Part shown: piece after piece, positions 1 through 7,601 of the stretch | How the letters are laid out: every line of letters starts with the position of its first letter | Numbering within the stretch: position 1 is the first letter of the stretch | Source: an uncultured Dorea sp. | GTDB taxonomy: Bacteria > Bacillota > Clostridia > Lachnospirales > Lachnospiraceae | Direction of reading: 5' to 3' | Length of the DNA stretch: 13,796 bases | NCBI GenBank assembly: GCA_910584575.1 | Contig: CAJUBG010000075.1 | Span: forward strand, 1-13,796 | The notes under the pieces: model-generated | Told to the model about the DNA's origin: nothing | Database searches by the model: none | Seen by the model: the letters and a program-made list of their open reading frames with translations, nothing else | Program-made: the position numbers and the translations under genes

Positions 1-36
1 TGAACTAAACATAAAATATCTTGCTTAGTGCAACAG

Positions 37-45
37 CCCCCCCCC
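37..45. repeat. Nine-base poly-C tract just 3' of sdpI
   Basis: An uninterrupted run of nine C (nine G on the sdpI coding strand) lies five bases beyond the sdpI stop codon. It is outside the reading frame, so slippage here would not alter the protein. Bases 1-50 otherwise show nothing I can assign: no gene and no convincing terminator. Confidence 0.9.
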
Positions 46-50
46 TTATA

Positions 51-698
51 TTATATCTCTTTTCTGCTTTTCAGATACAGCCTCAACGAATAACCGACAG
101 GCACAAAGAGAACAACAGCAATGACTGCCGGCAGTATCCATTTTAGCCTAAGAAAAGCATTAAAGATACACAGGATTCCCACCAAAACATATACCCGTCC
201 GGCAAACCTGTGAGTCAGGTTCCAGTTCTCCTCATCTGCCAGAGTCCAGGGCAGCTTAATGCCAACCGTATAATTCTGGTGGCACTTAGGCAGATAATTT
301 CCAATCAGGAAAAAGAGAAGCCCCATCAACAAATTGATAAAAAACACAGAATTCAGCCAGTCTGCTATGGAAAGCTCAAGGGCGTAGCCATAGATGCCAG
401 CGCAGCATACTAAAGAGCAGACCGGACAGATGAACAGAACCAGCCGGTACATCTTCTGGCTGATATTCTTATACTTCGGATCGATTGAAGTACAAAAAGC
501 ACAGAAAAGATGCGCTATAAAAATGAGTAAAGGAAGCCCTAAAACTGCAAATATCTTAGGGCTAAAACCATTAGGCGTGCCGTCTGATGAAAAATGTGTT
601 GCAATGGTATCCGGCAGCCGGTTCCAGCACAAAATGCCGATGAGTATAGGCAGCAATGTAATCAGGCTGGTGATGATGATTAATACTTTTTTGTTCAT
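51..698 (-). CDS. sdpI: SdpI-family membrane protein (immunity/signalling)
   Basis: Polytopic membrane protein of 215 residues, about six hydrophobic segments. The N-terminal third has the DUF1648-like pattern (RLPDTIATHFSSDGTPNGF, about residues 27-45). The C-terminal half has the SdpI signature GIKLPWTLADEENWNLTHR (about 147-165) flanked by membrane helices. In Bacillus subtilis SdpI gives immunity to the SdpC killing peptide and sequesters the repressor SdpR at the membrane; transferring that role here is inference from family and gene pairing. The start codon overlaps the sdpR stop (ATGA), and AAGGAGG lies upstream, so the two are translationally coupled. No sdpABC toxin genes are in view, so the sensed ligand is unknown and may come from a neighbour or a competitor. 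Confidence 0.85.
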   Translation of the reverse strand: MNKKVLIIITSLITLLPILIGILCWNRLPDTIATHFSSDGTPNGFSPKIFAVLGLPLLIFIAHLFCAFCTSIDPKYKNISQKMYRLVLFICPVCSLVCCAGIYGYALELSIADWLNSVFFINLLMGLLFFLIGNYLPKCHQNYTVGIKLPWTLADEENWNLTHRFAGRVYVLVGILCIFNAFLRLKWILPAVIAVVLFVPVGYSLRLYLKSRKEI

Positions 699-967
699 GC
701 TTCATTCCCTCCTTTTAAATTAGAAAGCCATGCCATCAATTCCTCCACCACGGAAGTATTCAGTTCATAGTATACAAAATTCTTATATTTTGATTCATGA
801 ACCAAGTCCGCTTTTTTTAAGATGCTTAAATGGTAAGAGATGGTAGCGCCCGTCATGTCAAAATGACTCCCAATCTCTCCGGCTGACATGCGGCCAGATT
901 TCAGCAGCATAAGAATCTCACGCCGGACGGGGTCGGATAATGCTTTGAATGTCTGACCGAAGCTCAA
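695..967 (-). CDS. sdpR: SdpR-like ArsR-family transcriptional repressor
   Basis: A 90-residue winged-helix protein of the ArsR family. The N-terminus FKALSDPVRREILMLLKSG (8-26) is the usual ArsR helix pair; GATISYHLSILKKADLV (about 40-56) is the recognition helix region, and YKNFVYYELN (61-70) the wing. No metal-binding cysteine motif is present, which fits the SdpR subgroup rather than a metal sensor. The start is TTG at 967: GGAGGG sits 7 bases upstream, and the ATG that overlaps the Shine-Dalgarno is out of frame. It is first in a two-gene operon with sdpI. Two palindromes flanking its promoter are the probable operators, so autorepression is expected, as known for SdpR. Confidence 0.85.
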   Translation of the reverse strand: MSFGQTFKALSDPVRREILMLLKSGRMSAGEIGSHFDMTGATISYHLSILKKADLVHESKYKNFVYYELNTSVVEELMAWLSNLKGGNEA

Positions 968-994
968 TAAGCATCCCTCCTTTATTGTAAAAAG

Positions 995-1072
995 TATTTA
1001 GAAATATTTCTAAATAGATAATACCATAAGCAGAGGGTAAAAGCAAATAATATTTAGAAAAATATCTAAATA
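995..1072. promoter_or_regulatory. Paired 22-bp palindromes, probable SdpR operators
   Basis: The first site (995-1016) is a perfect 22-bp palindrome with outer half-sites TATTTAGA and TCTAAATA. The second (1051-1072) has the same two 8-base half-sites and spacing with an imperfect centre. Their centres are 56 bp apart. They sit just downstream of the -10 and just upstream of the -35 of the sdpRI promoter, and the second also lies about 20 bp upstream of the ABC-operon -35. This arrangement suits an ArsR-family dimer repressing its own operon and possibly influencing the divergent one. Binding by SdpR is inference. Confidence 0.75.
1018..1046 (-). promoter_or_regulatory. sdpRI promoter
   Basis: On the minus strand TTGCTT (1041-1046), a 17-base spacer and TATTAT (1018-1023) form a sigma-A type promoter. 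Transcription would start near 1011, inside the perfect palindrome, leaving a leader of roughly 45 bases before the TTG start of sdpR. Confidence 0.7.
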
Positions 1073-1092
1073 GTTAAGTAATGTATTAAGGG

Positions 1093-1121
1093 ATGACATT
1101 TTCAATCAAAAAATATATAAT
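1093..1121 (+). promoter_or_regulatory. Promoter of the ABC transporter / two-component operon
   Basis: ATGACA (1093-1098), a 17-base spacer and TATAAT (1116-1121) give a near-consensus sigma-A promoter pointing into the ABC ATPase gene. The expected start is near 1128, with about 55 bases of leader. It is separate from the sdpRI promoter, with only the second palindrome (1051-1072) between the two -35 boxes. Confidence 0.7.
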
Positions 1122-1183
1122 AATTACTATATGTTGCCTGAACCGGCATACGGGCAGTTACTAAGTAGAAAGAAGGAATGGAC

Positions 1184-1882
1184 ATGAAATTTACCATTGA
1201 GCATTTAGCGAAGCATTTTGAGAAGAAAGAGGTCTTGCGTGACATAGATTTTACATTCGAGAGTGGCAAAATCTATGGTCTTCTGGGGCGCAACGGCGCA
1301 GGCAAGACAACGCTTTTTAACTGTCTGAACAGGGATATGAAGGCAGAAGGCGGCAGCTTTTATATGGAAATTGACGGACAAAGGCGGGACGTTGTTCCGG
1401 AGGATATCGGCTATGTCCTTTCCACGCCGACGGTGCCGGAGTTCCTGACAGGACGGGAATTTCTCAAGTTTTTCATAGATATCCATGAAGATAAGCTTCA
1501 GAATATCCAGGAGTTTGACGCATATTTTGACTACATAGGCATTTCACGGGAGGACAGGGATAAGCTGCTTAAGGATTACTCCCATGGTATGAAAAATAAG
1601 ATGCAGATGTTGGTAAATATTATTGCAAAGCCGAATCTTCTGCTTCTGGACGAACCGCTGACCTCCCTGGATGTGGTGGTGGCGGAGGAGATGAAGCAGA
1701 TTCTTAGGACGCTTAAGGAGGGGAGGATTATTATTTTTTCTACCCATATTATGGATTTGGCGCTGGATCTCTGTGATGAGATTGTGCTGCTGAACCATGG
1801 GGTGCTTGAGCGAGTAGATAAGACAAATCTTAACAGCCAGGAATTCAAAGAAAAGATTCTGGCGGCGCTTACGGTAAACTAG
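1184..1882 (+). CDS. ABC transporter ATP-binding protein
   Basis: A 232-residue cytoplasmic ATPase that would power the membrane subunit encoded next. Walker A GRNGAGKTT is at 35-43; the signature loop reads YSHGMKNKMQ instead of a canonical LSGGQ, as is common in BcrA/DrrA-type export ATPases. Walker B LLLLDEPLTSLD has D156/E157, and the H-loop histidine is H188 in FSTHIMD. I place the start at the second ATG (1184): AGAAGGA abuts the first ATG (1178) with no spacer but lies 6 bases before the second. It is the first gene of the rightward operon. Divergence from sdpRI and linkage to a LytTR two-component system suggest peptide export or antimicrobial-peptide resistance; the substrate is not determined by sequence. 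Confidence 0.9.
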   Translation: MKFTIEHLAKHFEKKEVLRDIDFTFESGKIYGLLGRNGAGKTTLFNCLNRDMKAEGGSFYMEIDGQRRDVVPEDIGYVLSTPTVPEFLTGREFLKFFIDIHEDKLQNIQEFDAYFDYIGISREDRDKLLKDYSHGMKNKMQMLVNIIAKPNLLLLDEPLTSLDVVVAEEMKQILRTLKEGRIIIFSTHIMDLALDLCDEIVLLNHGVLERVDKTNLNSQEFKEKILAALTVN

Positions 1883-1901
1883 ATGTGTGAGGAGTCAGGA
1901 C

Positions 1902-3473
1902 ATGAACAGAACGTTAAAAATAGCATTTTCTCTAAAGAATACATACCGTGTAAACACGATCCTTTATTCTCTGAAACAGATTCCCCTGCTCAAAAGGATA
2001 CTGCCCCAGGAATTGTACCGTGATCCGGATATTAAGATATTTGCAAATATTGTGTCAGGCATCTGGGAATTTATCAAGGCATTTCTGGGGAAATTTCTGT
2101 ATTTCCTGCTGATGATTACATTAGTGGCAGCTCTCTATGAAAATGGCTCGCAAAGAGAGATTTTTCTGCACATCTTTGTGCTGCTGACCCTGATTGGCGC
2201 ATGGGTGAATACATATATTTTCAATCCGACGAAGGATAAATACTATGCATTGATTCTGCTAGGGATGGATGCAAAGGAGTATGCGCAGGTTACATATGGG
2301 TATGAGATGCTGAAGGTGCTCGTTGCATATCTGGCGTTTGGACTGATTTTTGGGAGTATGCGGGGGCTGTCTGTGTGGCAATGCCTGATGCTGCCCTTTG
2401 CCGCGGCAGGGACAAAAATAACGGTAGTCGCCTATTCCCTGTGGGATTATGAGCGCACAGGAATTGCGGTAAATGAGAACCAGGTGGGAGTCATGGGGTG
2501 GATATTCATTGGGCTTGCACTGGCGGCGGCATATGGCCTGCCGGTTCTGGGATGGACAATACCAGAGCCAGTGAGCGTTGTCCTGTTGTCATGTGGGATT
2601 CTGCTAGGCGCAATGTCCATGAGGAAGGTGTGGACGTTTCAGGAGTACAGAGAGGTCTATCAGCAGATTTTGACACAACACATGAGCCAGCTTGAGGAGG
2701 CCAGGGGCGCGGTAAAACGGCAGAGTGAGAAAGGAATCCAGATTGACAGTGAAGTTAGCAGCAGCCGGAAAGGCTTCGAGTATCTCAATGAGATTTTTAT
2801 CCGGCGCCACCAGAAAATACTCTGGAAATCCTCGAAACGGATTGCGGCAATCTGCCTTGGGATTGTAAGTGTTGTAATATTGGGAATTCGCTTTATGCCA
2901 AAGTTCAAGGGACTGGTGAATGAATTCGTTCTGATGAACCTGCCTTACTTTGTGTTTATCATGTATTTTGTTAATCGGGGAACAGGGTTTACCAACGTGT
3001 TGTTCATGAACTGTGACCACAGCCTTTTGACCTATTCCTTTTATAAGAGGCCGGAATGTATCCTTAAGCTGTTTCAGATTCGGCTTCGGGAGATTATGAA
3101 GGTCAACCTGCTTCCTGCGGCTGTGATTGGGACGGGACTGGCTCTGCTTTTATATCTGTCCGGCGGGACAGACGAGCCGCTGAATTATGCTATGCTGATT
3201 GTCTCGATTCTGTGTATCAGCATGTTTTTTTCCGTACATTATCTCACCATCTATTATCTCTTGCAGCCCTATAACGCGGGGACGGAGATTAAGAGTGGGA
3301 CATACCGGATGGTGGTGATGCTGACGTATTTTGTCTGCTATGGTATCATGCGCCTTGATATGCCCACATTTGTATTCGGGCTTGGGACGATTATTTTCTG
3401 CGTTGCCTATTGTGTCATAGCGTGTATATTGGTATATAAGATGGCGCCAAAAACGTTCCGGCTGCGGGCATGA
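1902..3473 (+). CDS. ABC transporter membrane subunit (large permease)
   Basis: A 523-residue polytopic protein following the ATPase by 19 bases. The ATG at 1902 is chosen over an in-frame GTG at 1887 because AGGAG lies 7 bases upstream of it. The N-terminal 60 residues are basic and amphipathic. Several membrane segments follow (roughly 65-240), then a hydrophilic basic stretch of about 70 residues (about 245-315, in the middle of the chain), then a second membrane block to the C-terminus. This two-block layout suggests an internally duplicated ABC-2-like exporter subunit serving as sole permease. I do not recognise a specific named family. Its position between the ATPase and a histidine kinase supports a role in peptide efflux, immunity or signalling. 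Confidence 0.75.
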   Translation: MNRTLKIAFSLKNTYRVNTILYSLKQIPLLKRILPQELYRDPDIKIFANIVSGIWEFIKAFLGKFLYFLLMITLVAALYENGSQREIFLHIFVLLTLIGAWVNTYIFNPTKDKYYALILLGMDAKEYAQVTYGYEMLKVLVAYLAFGLIFGSMRGLSVWQCLMLPFAAAGTKITVVAYSLWDYERTGIAVNENQVGVMGWIFIGLALAAAYGLPVLGWTIPEPVSVVLLSCGILLGAMSMRKVWTFQEYREVYQQILTQHMSQLEEARGAVKRQSEKGIQIDSEVSSSRKGFEYLNEIFIRRHQKILWKSSKRIAAICLGIVSVVILGIRFMPKFKGLVNEFVLMNLPYFVFIMYFVNRGTGFTNVLFMNCDHSLLTYSFYKRPECILKLFQIRLREIMKVNLLPAAVIGTGLALLLYLSGGTDEPLNYAMLIVSILCISMFFSVHYLTIYYLLQPYNAGTEIKSGTYRMVVMLTYFVCYGIMRLDMPTFVFGLGTIIFCVAYCVIACILVYKMAPKTFRLRA

Positions 3474-3518
3474 TATTATGGGTATCTTGTGAAACATGGA
3501 CAGGAAGGAGGATTGGAA

Positions 3519-4883
3519 ATGACATTCTTCGAGGTATTCTGTGCGAATATATTGAGTGTAGGTATGACAACTATTTTTTTTGTAGCTGCGGCAATTCAGC
3601 TTTTTGGCGAGATTCCTTATAAGAACAGAAAACATTGTTGGGACATTTTCATTTCGTTGATGCTGTATCTGTTTGTCTGCGTACTGTTCGGAACAGTTTT
3701 TTTTAAGACGGGACTGTTTGCATGGCCGCACAACGGCGGGGAGATTATTTATGCGTATATCGACATTGTGGGGATGATGCTGTTTCTTCGGGTGATGTAC
3801 CAGAAGCCATATGGAGTCTGTCTGGTGACCTCGGTTTTTATTATGATTCTCCATGATGTTGGATGGAATCTGGCGGAAATAATTTCACCTAATAAATTTT
3901 ATGATTTAAGCCTTATGTCGGACAGGAGGCAGTATATGTTCCTGGAATGGGTTGTGATTCCATCCTGCCTGCTTCTGGTAATTTTGCTGCTTCATAAGAC
4001 CAATGCAAGAGAGTTGTTCGGACAGTGGGAGGAACAGAAGCCTAAGCTGACAGTCCTTATTTTCCTTGGATTGTATCCGATTCTGATTCAGATAATCCAG
4101 GAGACGGTGGATTACAGCGCCAGGGACATTGGTTATAATCCGGCGACAGCCATGGTTTTCCTGTTGATTGTTTATATGATTTTTATGTACACGGGACGCG
4201 AGGGAATTCAGCAGAAGCGAATAGAGGACCAGAACGTCAGCCTTAGGCAGCAGGGGGCGTATATCGAGAATCTGGAGGGGCTGCAGCGGGAGGTGCGCAA
4301 GTTCCGCCATGATTTTAAAAATATGATGTCAGGAATGTACCTGCAGGCGGAGGAAGGGAATCTTGAGGCAATCCAGAGCTATATCCATGAGATGACGGAG
4401 GACTTTGATTTGCAGGTGGGAAGCCAGATTCGTCTCATGAACCAGCTTGCCAACATCCGTGTGACGGAGGTGAAGGGTCTGTTTTTGGAGAAAATGAAAA
4501 CCATGCAGGAGGAGGAGATTCATTGGGAGTTGGAGGTCTTGAAGCCCTTTGAGAAAACAAGAATCCGCAGTACAGATTTATGCCGTTGTCTGGGAATCCT
4601 TCTGGATAATGCCATGGAGGAGGTAAAGGGCAGGAAAGACGGGCAGATTCATATTATGATTAGCAGCCAGAGTGGGTACACCACATTTCGGGTAAAAAAT
4701 ACGTTGTACACATCCCTTGATTTCCATAAGGTCGGGACGTTCGGATATTCCACCAAGGGCAAAGACAGGGGAATCGGGCTTGACAATTATAAGAAGATAT
4801 TGGGTAAGTACGAGAAGACTCTGCCCCTTACAACGATACAGGATGGTTATTTTATCCAGGAATTAAAGATACAGGAGATGTGA
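3519..4883 (+). CDS. AgrC-like GHKL sensor histidine kinase
   Basis: A 454-residue membrane histidine kinase of the LytTR-partner (AgrC/HPK10) type. About six transmembrane segments fill residues 1-215, without a large extracellular loop. A coiled-coil linker (about 220-255) leads to the phosphoacceptor motif FRHDFKN with H264. The ATPase domain shows the N-box LDNAMEEV (N364) and the G-box STKGKDRGIGL with glycines near 418-420. The start at 3519 has AGGAGG 7 bases upstream; the in-frame GTG at 3489 has no such site. The six-helix sensor suits detection of a small peptide in or at the membrane, as in AgrC. Its likely partner regulator is at 6121, separated from it by a CPBP protease gene. 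No agrB or agrD is adjacent. Confidence 0.88.
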   Translation: MTFFEVFCANILSVGMTTIFFVAAAIQLFGEIPYKNRKHCWDIFISLMLYLFVCVLFGTVFFKTGLFAWPHNGGEIIYAYIDIVGMMLFLRVMYQKPYGVCLVTSVFIMILHDVGWNLAEIISPNKFYDLSLMSDRRQYMFLEWVVIPSCLLLVILLLHKTNARELFGQWEEQKPKLTVLIFLGLYPILIQIIQETVDYSARDIGYNPATAMVFLLIVYMIFMYTGREGIQQKRIEDQNVSLRQQGAYIENLEGLQREVRKFRHDFKNMMSGMYLQAEEGNLEAIQSYIHEMTEDFDLQVGSQIRLMNQLANIRVTEVKGLFLEKMKTMQEEEIHWELEVLKPFEKTRIRSTDLCRCLGILLDNAMEEVKGRKDGQIHIMISSQSGYTTFRVKNTLYTSLDFHKVGTFGYSTKGKDRGIGLDNYKKILGKYEKTLPLTTIQDGYFIQELKIQEM

Positions 4884-5019
4884 ACACAGGCTGTCCCTTG
4901 GCAATCCAGGCATCAGGGAACTCGATTCGGGCATTTTCTCTTTCAAGCGGCGGGATTTTAGTTAAAATAAAGTTATCTAAACAAGAAAGACCGTTTGTAT
5001 GGTGTAAGAAGGAGGAAAA

Positions 5020-6087
5020 ATGATGGGTTCAAAAACAGAAAAACGGCAGCTTAAGATTTTTATAGGGATAGCTTACGGGATTCCATACTTGTTAGGGCTT
5101 TTGATGTGGTATGGCAGTATGAAACAGATGGATTTAAGCGCGTTTCCTGTCACACAGATGTTATATCCGGCAATGGGGGTCATGTTTGCATTTCTTTTAA
5201 CCCGCAGGGAGGATAAAGAGATGCCAAGAGCATTTTATATCTGTTTTATTCTGATGACGGTGCTTTCAATCGTATGTACAGTACTTTCCGTACTGTTGCC
5301 GGATGCCGTAATTACGATGGCGGGCAGTACGGTGTCTGTGTTTTGTATGGCTGTACAATATCTGCTGGCCGCAGGAGGGATTGTCTGCCTGATTTGTTTG
5401 ATAGCGGCGGGAAAGAAGAAACGGGAGGCTTATGGAGTCAAGGGAAAGAACTGGAAGGCGTCAATAGGGTGTATCGTTCTGTTTGCAGTATTGTATTTTT
5501 TCAGGGTGGCGGTTTATAACGGTTTGGCAGGCCAGTTTGAGAGCTTTCTCTCAGTTATGACAAGTGCAGAGGCGTGGATTTATCTTGCAGTTATGCCGCT
5601 TGAATTTCTGTTAGGATATGCTGCATTCTTTGGTGAAGAATATGGGTGGAGATACTATTTGCAGCCGTTTCTGCAAAAGAAATTCGGCCTGAGAAAAGGT
5701 GTGCTGATTCTGGGAGTAGTATGGGGACTATGGCATCTGCCGTTGGATTTCTTCTATTATGTGACGCCGGATAAGGGCGTGGTTATGACCATAAGCCAAA
5801 TCATTAACTGTGTGGCCCTTGGAATCTTTCTTGGGTTTGCGTATATGAAAACAGAGAATATCTGGGTGCCTGTGATTATACATTTTTTGAATAATAATCT
5901 GATATTGGTAGTTTCAGGGGCGTTTTCGGCAGACGTATTGGAAAATCAGAGTGCGTCATGGATGGATATTCCGGTTTCTCTTGTGATGAATGGATTGCTC
6001 TTTGGAGTGTTTATCTTATCGAAGCAGTATCGCGGGAAGGAGGCTTCCCATGGGGGTGGTGCGTTCTTGAAACCGATGCACTCATGA
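5020..6087 (+). CDS. CPBP-family intramembrane glutamic endopeptidase
   Basis: A 355-residue membrane protein of the CPBP (CAAX protease and bacteriocin-processing, Abi) family. All three motifs are visible: EEYGWR (E206, E207, R211), the second-motif histidine in WGLWHLP (H239), and HFLNN (H288, N292). About eight hydrophobic segments surround them. Family members cleave within or near membranes, and several are tied to bacteriocin maturation or self-immunity; the substrate here is unknown. GGAGG lies 4 bases before the first ATG and 7 before the second (5023), so either may be used. The gene sits between the sensor kinase and its regulator after a 136-base gap, the longest in the operon. 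That gap contains no peptide ORF and no promoter I trust. Confidence 0.88.
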   Translation: MMGSKTEKRQLKIFIGIAYGIPYLLGLLMWYGSMKQMDLSAFPVTQMLYPAMGVMFAFLLTRREDKEMPRAFYICFILMTVLSIVCTVLSVLLPDAVITMAGSTVSVFCMAVQYLLAAGGIVCLICLIAAGKKKREAYGVKGKNWKASIGCIVLFAVLYFFRVAVYNGLAGQFESFLSVMTSAEAWIYLAVMPLEFLLGYAAFFGEEYGWRYYLQPFLQKKFGLRKGVLILGVVWGLWHLPLDFFYYVTPDKGVVMTISQIINCVALGIFLGFAYMKTENIWVPVIIHFLNNNLILVVSGAFSADVLENQSASWMDIPVSLVMNGLLFGVFILSKQYRGKEASHGGGAFLKPMHS

Positions 6088-6120
6088 AAGAGTGGAAAAG
6101 AACCAGAGGGGGATGAGGGT

Positions 6121-6855
6121 ATGCTTCCGATTTATATATGTGAGGATGATGTGAAGATTCGTGCCACGCAGCAGGAATTGCTTCAAAAACTGATTATGAT
6201 TGAGGGATATGATATGGAGATTGTGCTGTGCAGCGGACGCCCCCAGGAGGTGCTTCAGGCTGTGAAGGAGTCTCCAAGGCGTGGAATTTATTTCCTCGAT
6301 ATTGAGCTTAAGGGCGAGCCGATGGACGGCTTCGGGCTTGGGCAGGAGATTCGGAAGCTGGATTCCAGAGGGTTTCTGGTTTATGTGACGGCGTTTCAGG
6401 ATTTAGCCTTTGAGACCTTCCGGTATCATCTGGAGGCATTGGATTATATTGTGAAAGGGAATCCTGTCAAGCTTAAGGCGGGGATTCGCCATTGCCTTGA
6501 GGTGATTACTGAGCGTATGCAAAAGGAAAAAGGTGATGAACGGGAGTTTTTCTCCGTGAAGGTGATGGACGTTGTGAAGCATATTCCTGTGGATGAGATT
6601 GTGTTTTTCGAGACGGCAGGCAGAACCCACAGGATAGAGCTGCATGCGCTAAATGACCGGATTGATTTTATCGGGAGTATGCAGGAGTTGGAGGAGAAGT
6701 TAGGCGAGGGGTTCCTTCGGGTTCACAGGGCTTATCTGGTTAATGTTGCCCAGATTGCGGAGGTGGATTTGAAGGGCAGGGAGATTCTTATGAAGAATGG
6801 AGAGAAGTGTATGTTTTCCAGGGGGATGAAGGGAGTACTGTTGGATAAGATGTGA
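6121..6855 (+). CDS. AgrA-like LytTR-domain response regulator
   Basis: A 244-residue response regulator. The receiver domain (1-120) has the acidic triad E8/D9/D10, phosphoacceptor D60 in FLDIELKG, T90 and K112. A LytTR DNA-binding domain follows from about 141 to the end (FFSVKVMDVVKHIP through FSRGMKGVLLDKM), including the typical FLRVHRAYLVNV stretch. It would be phosphorylated by the kinase at 3519-4883 and bind paired direct repeats, probably activating its own operon or an unlinked one. It is the last gene of the operon, 33 bases after the CPBP gene, with a GGGGGATGAGGG-type ribosome binding region. It converges on the vanZ-like gene with a shared terminator hairpin. Confidence 0.92.
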   Translation: MLPIYICEDDVKIRATQQELLQKLIMIEGYDMEIVLCSGRPQEVLQAVKESPRRGIYFLDIELKGEPMDGFGLGQEIRKLDSRGFLVYVTAFQDLAFETFRYHLEALDYIVKGNPVKLKAGIRHCLEVITERMQKEKGDEREFFSVKVMDVVKHIPVDEIVFFETAGRTHRIELHALNDRIDFIGSMQELEEKLGEGFLRVHRAYLVNVAQIAEVDLKGREILMKNGEKCMFSRGMKGVLLDKM

Positions 6856-6868
6856 AAAAGATATACAA

Positions 6869-6893
6869 AAGACGGGCTTAACGTACCCGTCTT
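6869..6893. terminator. Hairpin terminator between convergent genes
   Basis: AAGACGGG (6869-6876) pairs with CCCGTCTT (6886-6893) across a 9-base loop, followed on the plus strand by GTCTTTC. It lies just after the response regulator stop and overlaps the last codon of the convergent vanZ-like gene. It is probably bidirectional; the U-tract is modest. Confidence 0.6.
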
Positions 6894-7522
6894 GTCTTTC
6901 CTTCTCGAATCTGTGCTCTTTCCCGTTCTTTTGCCCGCATTCTTTCCTGTTCCCTTCTGCGCGCATGTTCCCGTTCTCTTGCAATCTCCTTTGCCCGTTC
7001 CCTTCTGCGCGCTCTTTCCTCTATGCGCCTTGCGACGCGGAACGGCGTCATTGCCGTCCAGCAGATAATGCGGACGCACACGATTCCAAAGAATGCGCCG
7101 ATACTGTCAATCATTACATCCTTTTTGGACGGCCCTCGTCCTGCGACAAAGGATTGGTGATATTCATCTCCCGCGGCAAAGCCGACGCAGATAAGCCCTG
7201 CCACCAGCATGAGCGCAAAGCCCCGCACTCCATATACATAGAAAGGGAAGGATACCGCCACAGCCAACAGAAAATATTCAGTCATGTGCGCCAGTTTCCG
7301 GACCGGATGTTCAATCCTATGTGCATAGCGTCCAATCTGTTCGTCGGTAAAGCCTGTCTCCAGCACGTCATTTCCAATCTCAACAAGCTTATAGCTGACC
7401 GCATAACTTAAGCTTCCGGAAACATCTGCTGTCTGCGCGGAAAAACTGTATATGACATACATCATAAGCAGGGCCGGCAGAAAAGAAAATGGTTTCAGTA
7501 TGTATAATAATAGTTTTTTCAT
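6878..7522 (-). CDS. VanZ-family membrane protein with Arg/Glu-rich repeat tail
   Basis: A 214-residue protein with four membrane segments in residues 1-158. VanZ-like motifs are clear: RKLAHMTEYFLLA (about 74-86) and the conserved DEYHQSFVAGRGPSKKDVMI (about 118-137). VanZ confers low-level teicoplanin resistance in enterococci, but most relatives have no assigned substrate, so the function is unknown. The start ATG has GAGG 6 bases upstream. The last 50 or so residues are odd: almost only R, E, A, K, Q and H, in a degenerate 16-residue repeat, predicted to be one long charged cytoplasmic helix. The gene is monocistronic, convergent with the LytTR regulator, and has a leader of almost 200 bases containing hairpins if the promoter proposed at 7719-7747 is correct. 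Confidence 0.85.
   Translation of the reverse strand: MKKLLLYILKPFSFLPALLMMYVIYSFSAQTADVSGSLSYAVSYKLVEIGNDVLETGFTDEQIGRYAHRIEHPVRKLAHMTEYFLLAVAVSFPFYVYGVRGFALMLVAGLICVGFAAGDEYHQSFVAGRGPSKKDVMIDSIGAFFGIVCVRIICWTAMTPFRVARRIEERARRRERAKEIAREREHARRREQERMRAKERERAQIREGKTRRVR
6949..7012. repeat. 48-bp-period direct repeat in the vanZ-like 3' end
   Basis: The 16-base unit GTTCCCTTCTGCGCGC occurs exactly at 6949-6964 and 6997-7012, 48 bases apart. It encodes (minus strand) ARRRER and ARRREQ within two 16-residue units, ARRRERAKEIAREREH and ARRREQERMRAKERER. The surrounding CT-rich sequence is low in complexity, consistent with tandem duplication followed by divergence. Confidence 0.85.
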
Positions 7523-7601
7523 AAGGCACCTCGATTCTATATGCTTAAGTGTGCCACATTTTTTTTAATTTGTAAAGTAATACTGTTGTAGGCGAAAAGA
7601 A

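Noticed and set aside
1560..1590. Non-canonical ABC signature (YSHGM in place of LSGGQ) as a sign of inactivity
   Set aside because: Relaxed signature loops of the YSxGM type are common in BcrA/DrrA-like export ATPases, and the Walker A, Walker B and H-loop residues are intact.
4955..5003. Possible LytTR-binding direct repeat (AGTTA at 4960 and 4971) and internal promoter before the CPBP gene
   Set aside because: The 11-bp period does not match the about 21-bp spacing of AgrA-type site pairs, and no -35/-10 pair with good spacing was found.
4884..5019. Hidden AgrD-like signal peptide gene in the kinase-protease gap
   Set aside because: The only ATG on the plus strand in the gap, outside the CPBP start, is followed almost at once by a stop; no small ORF with a ribosome site was seen.
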